The translations under genes and the position numbers were made by a program. A stretch of 64,000 bases of DNA, taken from contig JAJEKV010000307.1 in assembly GCA_021234155.1 (NCBI GenBank), positions 1-64,000 on the forward strand. Direction: 5' to 3'. Source of the DNA: Isoetes taiwanensis (taxonomy: Eukaryota; Streptophyta; Lycopodiopsida; Isoetales; Isoetaceae). Below are positions 1-11,849 of the stretch, piece by piece (position 1 is the stretch's first letter; every line of letters begins with the position of its first letter). A model generated the notes under the pieces. That model saw only the letters and a list, made by a program, of their open reading frames with translations, searched no databases and had not been told where the DNA came from.

Positions 1-799
1 AAATAACGTAGATCTAGGATACGATTAGAGATGCATAATACATTGAAAGAATGGAACAAAAATACTCTTTAAGAAAACAAAGAGTAATCAGATTGTCTCT
101 TCTCACTTGATTTGAATCCCAAAAGCTTCTTACGGTTAAATGGATGCTTTCAAGAGAGCTGCCCACAATTCAATCTCCAATGCAACAAAGATTGAATTAT
201 CAATCTAAATCAAATTGCAATAAAACATTGTTAATTCACCTATCATTTCTATGCCAATTTGAACTCTAATTTGTGTTCTTATATTGCATTGAAAAAGAGA
301 AACTCCATCAATCTTGTCCGCCAATGGAGTTCCGCCAATGGAGTTCAGCCCTTGAAGATCCTCATCACGTGATCCTTACCATTTTGAGATCTCCCACCGG
401 GATCATCCATGTCATCGATCCTTACCTCCGCGGGATGATCCATCCTATTTCTGGAGTAACAACCCCCCGAGGTCATTGAACGAAAAAGCACTCGAGGGTA
501 AAGCACCTAAAGCACTTAAAGCACTTGTCCGGATAGTGCTTTTTGGGTAGCATTACCATATTTGCACCCCTATAAAGTTGTTGACCCTAGGGTTATGGCT
601 AGAATAGTCCGTGATAGCCTTGAAAAACACACTCACCCCGGTTTTGGTCCCTTTATTGAAAACATCAGTTTTGGTAGGTCTACATGTCCTGTTTTCAAAG
701 AATCCTACATGTGGATTTGTGAAGGTATGGTTTTGTTCGATAATGGTGTTCTTTTTTCAGTGGACTAAAACATCCACTGTTGTTTTGTAGTTTCTTCTA
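1..799. other. A/T-rich sequence without a recognisable gene
   Basis: Only short open frames (68 codons or fewer) are present and none resembles a known family. I see no repeat or mobile-element end here. Confidence 0.4.
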
Positions 800-1290
800 T
801 TGTGACATATCATTTTATAATACAATCCACTGTAGGAAAGAGTACTTGAATTTCTACATGTCTAATAATTCTATTGTCACATGTCTTTATAGATGTAGGA
901 AAGAATATTTGATTCTCTACATGTCCTATACTTCCATTCACATGTCTTTATAGTAGTAGGACAGAGTACTTTTTATTTGCTAAGGCATTGTAGGAAAGAA
1001 TACATGAATTACGACATGTGTAATACTTCTATTGTCACATGTCTTTTCTTGATTCTCTACATGTCATATGCTTCCATGTCACATGTCTTTATAGTAGTAG
1101 GACGTGAGTACTTTTATTTGCTAAGGCATTGTAGGAAAGAATACATGAATTACGACATGTGTAATACTTCTATTCTCCACACGCCTTTATAGAAGTAGGA
1201 AAGAGTACTTGATTCTCTACATGTCCTATCCTTCCATATCGGGTCTTTATATTGGTAGGATGACGAGTACTTGATTTGCTACATGTGATT
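800..1290. repeat. Imperfect tandem repeat, units of about 55-80 bp
   Basis: The phrases GTAGGAAAGAGTACTTGATT, CTACATGTCCTATACTTCC and CACATGTCTTTATAGTAGTA recur about six times with small changes. A longer stretch starting GCTAAGGCATTGTAGGAAAG occurs twice (about 980 and 1120), so there is also a higher-order duplication of about 140 bp. No coding function is suggested. Confidence 0.7.
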
Positions 1291-1298
1291 ACGCACGA

Positions 1299-1442
1299 TC
1301 ACATGTTCTTATACTAGTATTCCATGTAACACAAGTTACTTCAACTACTTCAATTACTTAACACCTATTATCACATGTTCTTATACTAGTATTCCATGTA
1401 ACACAAGTTACTTCAACTACTTCAATTACTTAACACCTATTT
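1299..1442. repeat. Two exact-looking 72-bp direct repeats
   Basis: The stretch beginning TCACATGTTCTTATACTAGT and ending ACTTAACACCTATT occurs at 1299 and again at 1371 with no evident differences, implying a recent tandem duplication. Each copy holds ACTTCAACTACTTCAATTAC. Confidence 0.85.
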
Positions 1443-1455
1443 TTGCATAACATTG

Positions 1456-3065
1456 GGCACCAACATGCCAAGGTGGCTCTAACATGCCACCCACAGCTCA
1501 AAAACATGCCAAGGTGGCTCCAACATGCCACCTAGGGCTCCAACATGACAAAATGGCTCAAACATGCCACCTAGGCTCCAACTGCTCAAACATGTGTGCC
1601 CTTGCAGGCTCCAACATGCCACCTATGCTCCAACTTGCCAAGGTGGCTCAAATATGCCACGTGGGCTCCAACATGCCACCTAGGCTCCAACATTCCTAGG
1701 TGGCTCAAACATGCCACATAGGCTCAAACATGCCATGCAGGCTCACTTAGGCTCCAACATGCCAAGGTGGCTCCAACATGCCACCTAGGCTCAAACATGC
1801 CAAGGTGGCTCAAACATGCCACCTAGGCTCCCAACATCCCACCTAGCCTCAAACATGCCAGGGTGGCTAAAACATGCCAAGGTGGGCTCAAACATGCCAC
1901 CTAGGCTCCAACATGCCACCTAGGCTCAAACATGCCAAGGTGGCTCAAACATGCCACATGGGCTCCACCATGCCACCTAGGCTCAAACATGCCCAAGGTG
2001 ACTCACAACATGCCACCTAGGCTTAAATATGCCAAGTTGGCTCAAACATGCCACCTAGGCTCCAACATGCCACCGTGGCTCTAACATGCCACCTAGGCTC
2101 AAACATGCCACGTGGGCTCCAACATGCCACGTGCGAGGGCCAAAACTCCAACATGCCACTAGGCTCCAACATGCTCAAACATGCCAGCGGGCTCCTAACA
2201 TGCCACCTATGCTCCAACTTGCCAAGGTGGCTCAAATATGCCACGTGGGCTCCAACATGCCAAGGTGGCTCAAGCATGCCACACAGGCTCCAACATGCCA
2301 CCTAGGCTCTAACATGGCAAGGTGGCTCAAACATGCCACGTGGTCTCCAACATGCCACCTAGGCTCTAACATGCCAAGGTGGCTCCAACATGCCAAGGTG
2401 GCTCAAACATGCCACCTAGGCTCCAACGTGCTCAAACATGCCAAGGTGGCTCAAACATGCCACGTGGGCTCCAACATGCCAAGGTGGCTCAAACATGCCA
2501 CCTAGGCTCAAACATGCCAAGGTGGTTCCCACATGCCAAGGTGGCTCCAACATGCCACCTAGGCTCAAACATGCCAAGGTGGCTCAAACATGCCACCTAG
2601 GCTGCAACATGACAAAATGGCTCAAACATGCCACCTAGGCTCCAACGTGCTCAAACATGCCACGCGGGCTCCAACATACCACCTATGCTCCAACTTGCCA
2701 AGGTGGCTCAAATATGCCACGTGGGCTCCAACATGCCACCTAGGCTCCAACATTCCTAGGTGGCTCAAACATGCCATCTAGGCTCCAACATGCCACCCAG
2801 GCTCAAACATGCCAGGTGGCTCAAACATGCCAAGGTGGGCTCAAACATGCCACCTAGGCTCCAACATGCCAAGGTGGCTCAAACATGCCACGTGGACTCC
2901 ATAATGCCACGTGGGCTCCAACATGCCAAGGTGGCTCAAACATGCCACCTAGGCTCAAACATGCCAAGGTGGCTCCAACATGCCATGCAGGCTCCAACAT
3001 GCCATCTAGGCTCCAACATGCCAAGGTGGCTCAGGCATGCCACCTAGTCTCAAGCATGCCACCTA
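1456..3065. repeat. Minisatellite array A, ~19-bp unit
   Basis: About 80 units follow two alternating types, AACATGCCACCTAGGCTCC and AACATGCCAAGGTGGCTCA. The second contains AGGTGGC, the reverse complement of GCCACCT in the first, so neighbouring units can pair. The unit contains the CCTAGG palindrome. Open frames up to 139 codons on either strand are a by-product of the stop-poor unit, not genes. Array B (9455-10725) has the same unit in the same orientation. Confidence 0.95.
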
Positions 3066-3212
3066 GGCACCCCAAGTGGTGACATGGCATGCCAAGTAAG
3101 CAAGGTCAAGTTTTGACTAGGCCAAAAAACCAAAGATGTCCATCTTTGGTCTTTTCATTGGGTGATGTTGGCAAATTTTAGGTGACATGGCTAGATGATG
3201 GTGACATGGACC
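3066..3212 (+). repeat. Left inverted repeat of the 6.4-kb block
   Basis: It runs from GGCACCCCAAGTGGTGACAT to GATGATGGTGACATGGACC and matches the reverse complement of 9301-9446 with scattered substitutions and one small indel. Shared internal landmarks are TTTTGACTAGGCCAAAA, TGGGTGATGTTGGCAAATTT and GACATGGCTAGATG. Confidence 0.85.
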
Positions 3213-3239
3213 TTGGCCGGGCAGGCACCTCGACGGCGG

Positions 3240-5330
3240 CCCCTTTCTTGTGAAGGGGAGTCTCCGAAAGGTATATATGCTGGTGCATTTTCTCTTTATG
3301 CATGCAGCGTCATCTTGCACATCCTCGCCAAGATTTCACCTTTTTTTTCGAGACCCGGATTTTTATCTGCTTTTCTTTTTGTGTTTATGCTCAGGAAATT
3401 CATAATTAATGCATGGGGCGGGGAAAAATCCTGGTTTTCAGCCAGCTGGCTTGCCAAGTGGCCCGAGTATAGGAAAATCCCGGTATTTCCGGATGAGTTT
3501 TAGACCCTCGATTTTTGATTGGGATGGCTGCCGTTGGCCCCGACAAAGGTTTAGACCCCGTTTTTCGATTTTGGGGCATGGATGAGGCCCGGATTGGCGA
3601 TCCGACCTTGCCGTCGTCCGGGGCCGAAATTACCCTAGGGGACAAGTTCCACGGGCGAAGTTTTCCCATGGGATCAATCACTTACCTCTCACTAGGAGGT
3701 ATTCAACATCCACCTCCATGCCAATTGACTACAAGTGTGTAGTAAGCGACCTACTTTGGCGTTTCTTGGAGAGGGGTGGTCTTCACCACCTAAACTTGGT
3801 CCCCTAGGTAATGGGGATGTTCGGGGTCCATTGGCGGAGCCGGTTCGGTTCGAGTGGGGGTCGGCAGATCCTGGGCCCCGCCTTGGACTAGCCCTCAGAG
3901 AACAAGATACTTGGGTTCACCCCGAGGCCCCGGGTAGAAGATTGAAGTGAGAATAGCAGCACTAGGACTGCTAGGTGGTATACATGTGACCACGCGGAGA
4001 AGCAAAGCTAGCTCCACTACCTAGTAGGGCGTTACCAACCCAGGTGGTCTCTGGAAGGGGTTGGCTCGAAGCTCGTCTCATGCCTCCGCTTGTGCTTCTA
4101 TTGCGGTGCATTTTCTCTTTCGTGTGCGGCGTCATCGCGCACATCCTTCCAAGATTTCACCTTTTTCGAGACCCAATTTTTATCCGTGCTTTTCTTTGTG
4201 TTTATGCTCAGGAAATTCATAATTAATACATGGGGCGGGAAAAATCATGGTTTTCAGCCAGCTGGCTTGCCAAGTGGCCCCAAGCGTCTGAGGAAAATCC
4301 AGGGGTATTTCAGGGTGAGCTTTAGACCCTCGATTTTTGATTGGGATGGCCACCGATTGGCCTTGAGCGGGGTTTAGACCACGTTTTCGATTTTGGGGCA
4401 TGGAGGAGGCCCGGATTGGCGATCCGACCTCTCCACATCGTGCGGAACGCCGAAATTACCCTAGAGGACAAGTTCCACTACCGTTTTCCTGGGGGATCAA
4501 TCACTTACCCCTACTAGGAGGTATTGGCATCCACCTCCATGCCAATTGACTACAAGTGTGTAGTAAATCGACCTACTTTTGGCGTTTCTTGGAGAGGGGT
4601 GGTCTTACGCCCCACAAAACTTGGTCTCCTAGGTAATGGGGATGTTAGGGTCCATTGGCGAGCCGGTTCTGGATTGCAGGAGGGGGGTCCGGCCCGATCC
4701 CTCGGCCCCGGCTTGGACTAGCTTCTTGAGAACAAGATACTTGGGGTCACCACGAGGATACGGGTAGAAGATTGAAGTGAGAATAGCAGCACTAGGACTG
4801 CTAGGTGGTATACATGTGACCACGGAGAAGCAAAGCTAGCTCCAGCGCCCGATGGGGCGTTCTGGGACCGGTGGCCTCGGGAAGGGGTTGGCGGCTCGAA
4901 GCTCGTCTCATGCCCTCGCTTTGTGCTTCTATTGCGGTGCATTTTTCTCTTGCGTGTGCTGGCGTCATGCTGCACATCCTGCCAAGATTTCACCTTTTTT
5001 CGAGACCCGGATTTTTATCTGTGCTTTTCTTTGTGTTTATGATCCGGAAATTCATGATTAATGCATGGGGCGGGGAAAAATCATGGTTTTCAGCCAGCTG
5101 GCTTGCCAAGTGGCCCCGAGCCTGGGAAAATCCCGGTATTTCGGGTGAGCTTTAGACCCTCGATTTTTGATTGGGATGGCCACCGATTGGCCCACGGCTG
5201 TGGTTTAGACCACGTTTTTGATTTTGGGGCATGGAGGAGGCCCCGATTGGCGATCCGACCTCTCCATGTCATCACGGAATGCCGAAATTACCCTAGGGGA
5301 CAAGTTCCACGGCCTTCTTGATTAGAGGAG
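3240..5330. repeat. ~0.82-kb tandem units, left subfamily (about 2.6 copies)
   Basis: The landmark ATTAATGCATGGGGCGGG recurs at about 3405, 4223 and 5058 (spacing 818 and 835 bp). CCAGCTGGCTTGCCAAGTGG follows each time, and GGTAATGGGGATGTT lies near 3811 and 4634. The units are diverged by many single-base indels, so no reading frame is shared. They are related to the right subfamily through the segment containing CTTGGTCTCCTAGGTAATG. Confidence 0.85.
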
Positions 5331-5487
5331 CATCCCCAGAATGTAAATCCTACCAAACCCTAGGGTTTGGTAGGGTTTACATCTCGAGCGTCAAGACGGA
5401 GACTAACACATCCGAAACTTTGCATGGAGTTCTCTCGTGTATGCTCGGGGACCATGCCCGGAGATGGGGTCAAATCCCCCTGTGCAG

Positions 5488-5551
5488 CATGCTTTTCTAG
5501 ACTCCCCTTCACTGGAAAGGGGCTTGTGAAGGGGAGTCTCCGAAAGGTATG
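5488..5551. other. Long imperfect hairpin
   Basis: AGACTCCCCTTCAC (5499-5512) is perfectly complementary to GTGAAGGGGAGTCT (5526-5539) around a 13-nt loop. Pairing continues outward through CTTTTC/GAAAGG and GCAGCAT/ATGCTGC, giving a stem of about 30 bp. The right arm sequence also occurs at about 3250 at the start of the left repeat block, so the hairpin may mark a junction where two arms meet. Confidence 0.75.
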
Positions 5552-5809
5552 CTGCACCGGGAAATTTGGCTCTGTCTCCCAGTGCCATGAGGACATGATG
5601 ACTAGGACTTTATGCAAGAAATATGATAACCTTTGAAATTTTTGGTAGAGGAGTTTGGCAAGGAATAGAATAGAGGGATCTGAAGAACTTAATGCGCTGA
5701 CATACTTCCCCAACTCGAACCAGGCCGGGACTTTGCGGCTTTCTCACCGGAGGGGAGAGAGGCCGGACCCACGGAGATGGATCTCGAAAGGTTGTCGAGG
5801 AGATGGAGC

Positions 5810-8560
5810 GGGGGGTGGTCTTACGCCCACAAAACATGGTCTCCAAGGTAATGTCGATGTTTCGAGTCCGTTGGCGAGTCGAGATCCACAGTTCCGGGTG
5901 GGAGAGTTGCGTCCGGTGGCGGGGACCTTTCCGGAGAGGACTTTTGGGTCGAACTGCTCGGAAGGTTTTAGGGCTCGTCTTCATCAAGCGCCAACGCCCT
6001 CCCACTACCTCATGACATTGTGCAAGATCTTGGTCCAATCGACTAGGGTATGGCCTCCAAAACGTAAACCCCGGGTGGCCTTGTCGAGGGTTATTGTAGG
6101 GTTTACGTTATGGAGGTCGAAGTTTTATTTAGTTGCACTTGAGACATGGTCGAGAAGCCGCGATTGAAAACAAGAAGCAATAGAAACCGACAAAATGAGG
6201 TTTTGATTTACCGAGGCAGGCTTTCCTACCGGTGCTCCTAGGAGGGCAAATGCCAATGCCTCCCTTCAGGAACCTGGTTTTCCCTATCGGCCAGATTGAA
6301 TCCACGCTTCAAGTAACTTGCTTCGGAAAGCAGGTTCAAAAAAATTCAAGATCTGTCCGGGAGAACATATCAAACCGCAAAGTGTCCTGCAGTCGACCGT
6401 GTAGAAACCCAAGTGTTTTGTCGTTCGGGCAATACAAAGGCTCAGGAATGGAGATTTGACTTCGCCATGTCGTCCCAAACAACGAAATTACCCGGGGACC
6501 AAGTTACACGGTCATTTTTGCAGCAAAGAAACACGAACCCTATTCTCGCACCCTCCGCTAAGGCCAATTCACTACTTAACGTGTTGGACATGAGCCGCTT
6601 TGGCGCTTCCTAGAGGAGGGGGTGGTCTTCTACCCATGAAACTTGGTCTCCAAGGTAATGTCGATGTTTCGAGTCCGTTGGCGAGTCGGATCACAGTTCG
6701 GGTGGGAGAGTTGCCCGTCGTGGCGGGGACCTTCAGAGAGGACCTTTGGGTCGAAGCGCTTACGGAAGGTTTTAGGGCACCGTCTTCGGCTTCAATGCCC
6801 TCCCACTACCTCATGACATTGTGCAAGATCCTGGTCCAACCCGACTAGGGTATGGCCTCCAAAACGTAAACCCCGTGGCCTTGCCGTGTTATTGTAGGGT
6901 TTACGTTATGGAGGTCGAGTTTTATTCATTGCACTTGAGACATGGTCGAGAAGTCTGCAGATTGAAAACAAGAAGCAATAGAAACCGATTTAAATGGGGT
7001 TTGGATTTACCGAGGCGAGGCTTTCCTACCGGTGCTCCTCCGGGAGGGCAAATGCCAATGCCTCCCTTCCTTCGAACCCGGTTTCCCTATCCGGCCATCG
7101 ATTGAATCCACGCTTCAAGTAACTTGCTTCGGCAGGTTCAAAAATTCAAGATACGTAGGAGAACATATCAAACCGCCAAAGCGCCCCGCAATCGGCCAGG
7201 TGTAGAAACCCAAGTGTTTTGTCGTTCGGGCAAGTACAAAGGCTCGGAATGGAGATTTGACTTAGCCATGTCATCCTAAACAAATGAAATTACCCCGGGG
7301 ACCAAGTTATCACGGTCATTTTTGCAGCAAAAGAAACACGAACCACCACCCTCCGCTAAGGCCAATTCACTACTTAACGTGTTGGACATGAGCTACTTTG
7401 GCTTCCTAGAGCGGGGGTGGTCTTCTACCCACGAAACTTGGTCTCTAGGGTAATGTCGATGTTTCGAAGTCCATTGGCGAGTCGGATCACGCGGTTAGGG
7501 GGTGGGAGAGTTGCCCGTCCAGTGGCGGGGACCTTCCGGAGAGGACCTTTGGGTCGAACCGCTTCGGAAGGTTTTAGGGCTCGAATCTTACGGCTTCAAT
7601 GCCCTCCCACTACCTCATGACATTGTGCAAGATCCTGGTCCAATCGACTAGGGTATGGCCTCCAAAACGTAAACCCTGTGCCTTGCCAGGTTATTGTAGG
7701 GTTTACGTTATGGAGGTCGAGTTTTATTCAGTTGCACTTGAGACATGGTCGAGAAGCTATAGTTGAAAACAAGAAGCAATAGAAACTGACGAAATATGGT
7801 TTGGATTTACCGAGGCAGGCTTTCCTACCAGTGCTCCTCCGGAGGGCAAATGCCAATGCCTCCCTTCCCGGAACCCGGTTTCCCTATCCGACCGTTGAAT
7901 CCACGCTTCAAGTAACTTGCTTCGAGCAGGTTCAAAAAAATTCAAGATCTGTCCGGGAGAACATATCAAACCGCAAAGTGTCCTGCAGTCGACCGTGTAG
8001 AAACCCAAGTGTTTTTGTCGTTGGGCAATACAAAGGCTCGGAATGGAGATTTGACTTTGCCATGTCGTCCGAAACAACGAAATTACCCCAGGGACCAAGT
8101 TACACGGTCATTTTTTGCAGCAAAAGAAACACGAACCCTCTACATGGCTGTATTCTACACCCTCCGCTAAGGCCAATTCACTACGAACATGTTGGACATG
8201 AGCTACTTTGGCGCTTCCTGGAGCAGGGGTGGTCTTACGCCCCACCTAAACTTGGTCTCCGGGGTAATGTCGATGTTTCAAATTCGTTGGCGAGTCGGAT
8301 CCACGCCCGGGTGGGAGAGTTGCTCTTCGTGGCGGGGACCTTCCGTAGAGGACCTTTGGGTCGAACCGCCGGAAGGTTTTAGGGCTCGTCTTAAGGCGCC
8401 AACGCCTCCCACTACCTCATGACATTGTGCAAGATCCTGGTCCAACCGACTGGGGTATGACCTCCAAAACATAAACCCCGCGGCCTTGCCGTGTTATTGT
8501 AGGGTTTACGTTATGGAGGTGGGGCTTTGGTCCGTTGCACTTGGGACATGGTCGGCAGTG
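5810..8560. repeat. ~0.8-kb tandem units, right subfamily (about 3.4 copies), with telobox hairpins
   Basis: The landmark TTGGTCTCCAAGGTAATG recurs at about 5836, 6642, 7438 and 8251 (spacing 796-813 bp). Each unit also has CCCACTACCTCATGACATTG and an inverted pair CCTCCAAAACGTAAACCC / GGGTTTACGTTATGGAGG about 25 bp apart. The hairpin arms include the plant telobox-like TAGGGTTTA. No conserved open frame is shared between copies. Confidence 0.88.
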
Positions 8561-8603
8561 CGTTTGAAAACACGAGGCGAGAGAAACCGCCACAATGGGG
8601 TTT

Positions 8604-9300
8604 GGATTTAATCTCCTCCTAGTTTTGCAATTAAAAGTCTAGAGCACCTTATGTAGTAGCAAAATTGTTTGGGATCTTTCGGGTTCGCCAATAGATCGAA
8701 ACTCTGTTATTTCAGTTCTCATGGCTCCCCATGCATGTTTAGAAATGGTCCACCTAGTTATCAAAGAAGTCGACTACGTTTTGGCCTCCAAAACGTAAAC
8801 CTATCGCGTTGCTAGGTTATTGTAGGGTTTACGTTATGGAGGTCGAGTTTTATTCGGTTGCACTTGAGGCATGGTCGAAGCCGCAAATTGAAAACAAGAA
8901 GCAATAGAAACCCATTTAAATGGGGTTTGGATTTATCCTCCTCCCAATGTCGCAATTAGAAGTCAAGAACACATTTTTGTAAGCAAATTTTTCTGAAATG
9001 ATTCGGGATCGCCAATAGATCCAAAGTCCGTTATTTAGGTTGCCATGGCTCGCATGCATGTTCAAAAGGTACACCAGATCCCAAGTGCAGCCCGACCACG
9101 TTTTGGCCTCCATAGCGTAAACCCTACAATAACAACGGCAAGGCATGGGGTTTGCATTTTGAGGCCATACCCCAGCCGATTGGACCGGGATCTTGCACAA
9201 TGTCATGAGGTAGTGGGAGGGCGTTGACGCCAAAAGACGGAGCCCTAAAACCTTCCAGTTCAAAGGTTATCATATTTCTTGCATAGAGTCCTAGTCATCA
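8604..9300. repeat. Truncated ~0.32-kb duplicated units and an inverted repeat fragment
   Basis: Two related segments begin near 8604 and 8928 and share the motifs GCAATTAGAAGTC and CGCCAATAGATC. From about 9090 to 9256 the sequence is the reverse complement of the 0.8-kb unit (CAATGTCATGAGGTAGTGGG and the telobox hairpin). Then 9257-9305 is an inverted copy of 5590-5637 (CAAAGGTTATCATATTTCTT). The right end is thus a mosaic of inverted pieces. Confidence 0.75.
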
Positions 9301-9446
9301 TGTCCATGTCACCACCATCTAGCCATGTCATCCAAAATTTGCCAACATCACCCAATAAAAGACCGAGAGATGGGCATCTTTTCATTTTGGCCTAGTCAAA
9401 ACTTGGCCTTGCTTTCTTGGCATGCCATGTCACCACTTGGAGTGCC
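9301..9446 (-). repeat. Right inverted repeat of the 6.4-kb block
   Basis: This is the reverse-complement partner of 3066-3212. It ends with GGCATGCCATGTCACCACTT and GGAGTGCC, after which the 19-bp minisatellite resumes. Confidence 0.85.
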
Positions 9447-9454
9447 ACATGGGC

Positions 9455-10725
9455 TTCAACATGCCACCTAACATGCCAACGTGGCTCAAACATGGCACCA
9501 GCGGCTCCAACATGCCACCTAGGCTCAAACATGCCACCTAGGCTCACACATGCGACCTAGTCTCCAACATGCCACATAGTCTCCAATATGCCACCTAGCC
9601 TTAAACATTCCATTGTGGCTCAAACATGCCACGTGGGCTCCAACATGCCACCTAGGATCCAACATGCCAAGGTGGCTCAAACATGCCAAGATTGCTCCAA
9701 CAAGCCACCACGGGTTCCAACATGCCATCGAACATGCCAAGGTGGCTCAAACATGCCTTGCGGGCCCCAAAGACTCCACCTAGGCTCAAACATCCCAAGG
9801 CCACCTAGCGCCAACATGCCACCTAGTCTCCAACATGCCACATAGTCTCGAACATGCCACCTAGGCTCCAACATGCCACATAGTGTCCAACGTGCCATCT
9901 AGGCTCCAACATGCCACCTAGGCCCAAATATGCCAAGGTGGCTCAAACATGCCACGTGGGCTCCAACATGCCACCTAGGCTCCAACATGTCAAGGTGGCT
10001 CAAACATCCCAAGATTGCTCAAACACGCCACCTAGACTCCAACATGCCACCTAGGCTCCAAACACGACACCTAGACTCCAACATGCCACCTAGGCTTAAA
10101 CATGCCAAGGTGGCTCAAACATGCCAAGTAGGCTCCAACATGCCACCTAGGCTAAAACATGCCAAGGTGGCTCAAATATGCCACCTAGGTTCCAACATGC
10201 TCAAACATGCCTGTGGGCTCCAACATGCCACCTAGGCTAAAACATGCCAAGGTGGCTGAAACATGCCACCTAGTTTCCAACATGCCACATAGTCTCGAAC
10301 ATGCCACCTAGGCTCCAACATGCCACATAGTCTCCAACGTGCCACCTAGGCTCCAACATGCCACCTAGGCCCAAATATGCCAAGGTGGCTCAAACATGCC
10401 ACGTTGGCTCCAACATGCCACCTAGGCTCTAACGTGCCAAGGTGGCCCAAACATGCCACATGGGTTCCAACATGCTAGCTAGTTGGCTCAAACATTCCAA
10501 GGTGGCTCAAACATGCCACAAGGGCTCCAACATGCCACCTAGGCTCCAACATGCCACCTAAGATGCCAAGGTGCCTCAAACATGCCACGCGGGCTCCAAC
10601 ATGCCACCTAGGCTCAAGCATGCCACCTAGGCTCCAACATGCCACCTAGGCTCCAACGTACCACCAAGGCTCCAACATGCCTAGGTGGCTCAAACATGCC
10701 ACCTAGGCTCCAACATGCCACCTAA
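9455..10725. repeat. Minisatellite array B, ~19-bp unit
   Basis: About 65 units of the same AACATGCCACCTAGGCTCC / AACATGCCAAGGTGGCTCA family as array A, in the same orientation. Variants such as CCACATAGTCTCC are commoner here than in array A. No coding function is supported. Confidence 0.95.
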
Positions 10726-10728
10726 GTC

Positions 10729-10910
10729 GATGTTCTGAGTCTATTAGAAGAGCCAATTTATGGATTGCGGGAGATGCTCATTCGTTGCCAGGACCATATG
10801 GAGAGGACATTTGAGACAAACTACTTTCCAGAAGGTGTTAAGGGTCTGTCTTCTGGCGTCAACACCGTCCCTCTAAGTGATATACTATGCAAGATCATGT
10901 TCAAAACGAC
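10729..10910 (+). repeat. Diverged relic of the 0.8-kb unit outside the inverted-repeat block
   Basis: From GTCGATGTTCTGAGTC through GGAGAGGACATTTG, GAAGGTGTTAAGGGTC and CAAGATCATGTTCAAAACG the order matches the right-subfamily unit (GTCGATGTTTCGAGTCCG, GGAGAGGACTTTTGG, GAAGGTTTTAGGGCTC, CAAGATCTTGGTCCAATCG). It is clearly more diverged than the copies inside the block. Confidence 0.7.
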
Positions 10911-11849
10911 TAATGATTGTCTACTTCCACACCAGGTCAAATTTGCATTTTATGCCTTCAGGAAATAAATGTGCACGAGCTTCATTTGTTATTATTCGAC
11001 TTCCATATTAATTCATATGATTCAGTTCCAAAGTGAAGTTTGTAATGTGGAATAGGCCTGACCTGCACCAATTTCTGCAAAATATGATAAACATTTATGA
11101 AATTATCTTGTTCACCGTTGCAGAGCGGTTAAACACAGATGCTGCAATATACGTAGTTGATCCTTGTGAATTTATTTCCTGCAGATTGTTCAAGAACACT
11201 TGTTCAGAGGGCGGCATCAAGGATTTTATCAAAACATAATGGAGATTTGAAGAGGATTATCATTGTAGATGATAATTCTTGATCTTAGAAATTGGTCATT
11301 TATGGGTTTCAATTGAAAAAGATGCCAACACATAGAGGTTTCCGACAATCTCTACAAGTTAAATGAACGAAAGTGATGCCGCTTCTCGCCTATAAAGTTT
11401 TTAATAATGTCAATTCATTGGAGGAGTATGGAGTAATCCCTCCGTTTTTGTTGCATCAAGGTCGTTCGGACATACTCTAGAACTCGTCCGTCTCCATCGC
11501 TTTTGCTCGTCATCCAGTTTGACGTTCCCTATTAGGGGCAATTTGGCAATTTCTTATAATATAGGGGCATTTTCATAAGTATCAAGAAATATGGGACATT
11601 TTAAAACAATTTCCCTAGTATTTTTTGAGTTTAAATATGCATCCAAGCTGTAGTTTAACCAATGGCTTAGATGGATGGCATAGATGTTGATCTCCGTCCT
11701 ATTCTCTGATTGGCCCTTAGAATTGGCCGGTGGAGATTGGCGGTGAGATCAATGGCTAAGATGTCGATCCATGTCTTGTAATTTCATTGGTTGCCCGTGA
11801 TTAACTGCTTGCGACTTGTGTTTTTCCTTTCCCTCCCGCCGCCTTGTTC
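10911..11849. other. No recognisable gene
   Basis: Short open frames only. I see no splice-supported coding, RNA gene or transposon terminus. Confidence 0.35.

Larger units (their letters stand above)
3066..9446. mobile_element. 6.4-kb block bounded by ~146-bp inverted repeats, lying within a minisatellite
   Basis: Both ends carry the sequence GGCACYCCAAGTGGTGACAT in inverted orientation, and the similarity extends about 146 bp inward. The flanking 19-bp minisatellite reads in the same direction on both sides, as if one array had been split by an insertion. The interior has no transposase or other long coding frame; it consists of degenerate ~0.8-kb tandem units and inverted fragments of them. 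I could not find a convincing target-site duplication, so either a non-autonomous foldback transposon or rearrangement of satellite DNA could explain it. Confidence 0.6.

Noticed and set aside
2023-2638. Open frames of 60-139 codons on both strands in the minisatellite (for example 2086-2505)
   Set aside because: They result from a 19-bp unit that lacks stops in most frames; the peptides are three-frame translations of the same repeat and appear on both strands.
5360-5713. 117-codon minus-strand frame and overlapping frames at 5367-6167
   Set aside because: Not conserved between the tandem ~0.8-kb units, which differ by many single-base indels.
1456-10725. CRISPR-like array
   Set aside because: Units are contiguous 19-bp repeats without unique spacers, and the genome is eukaryotic.
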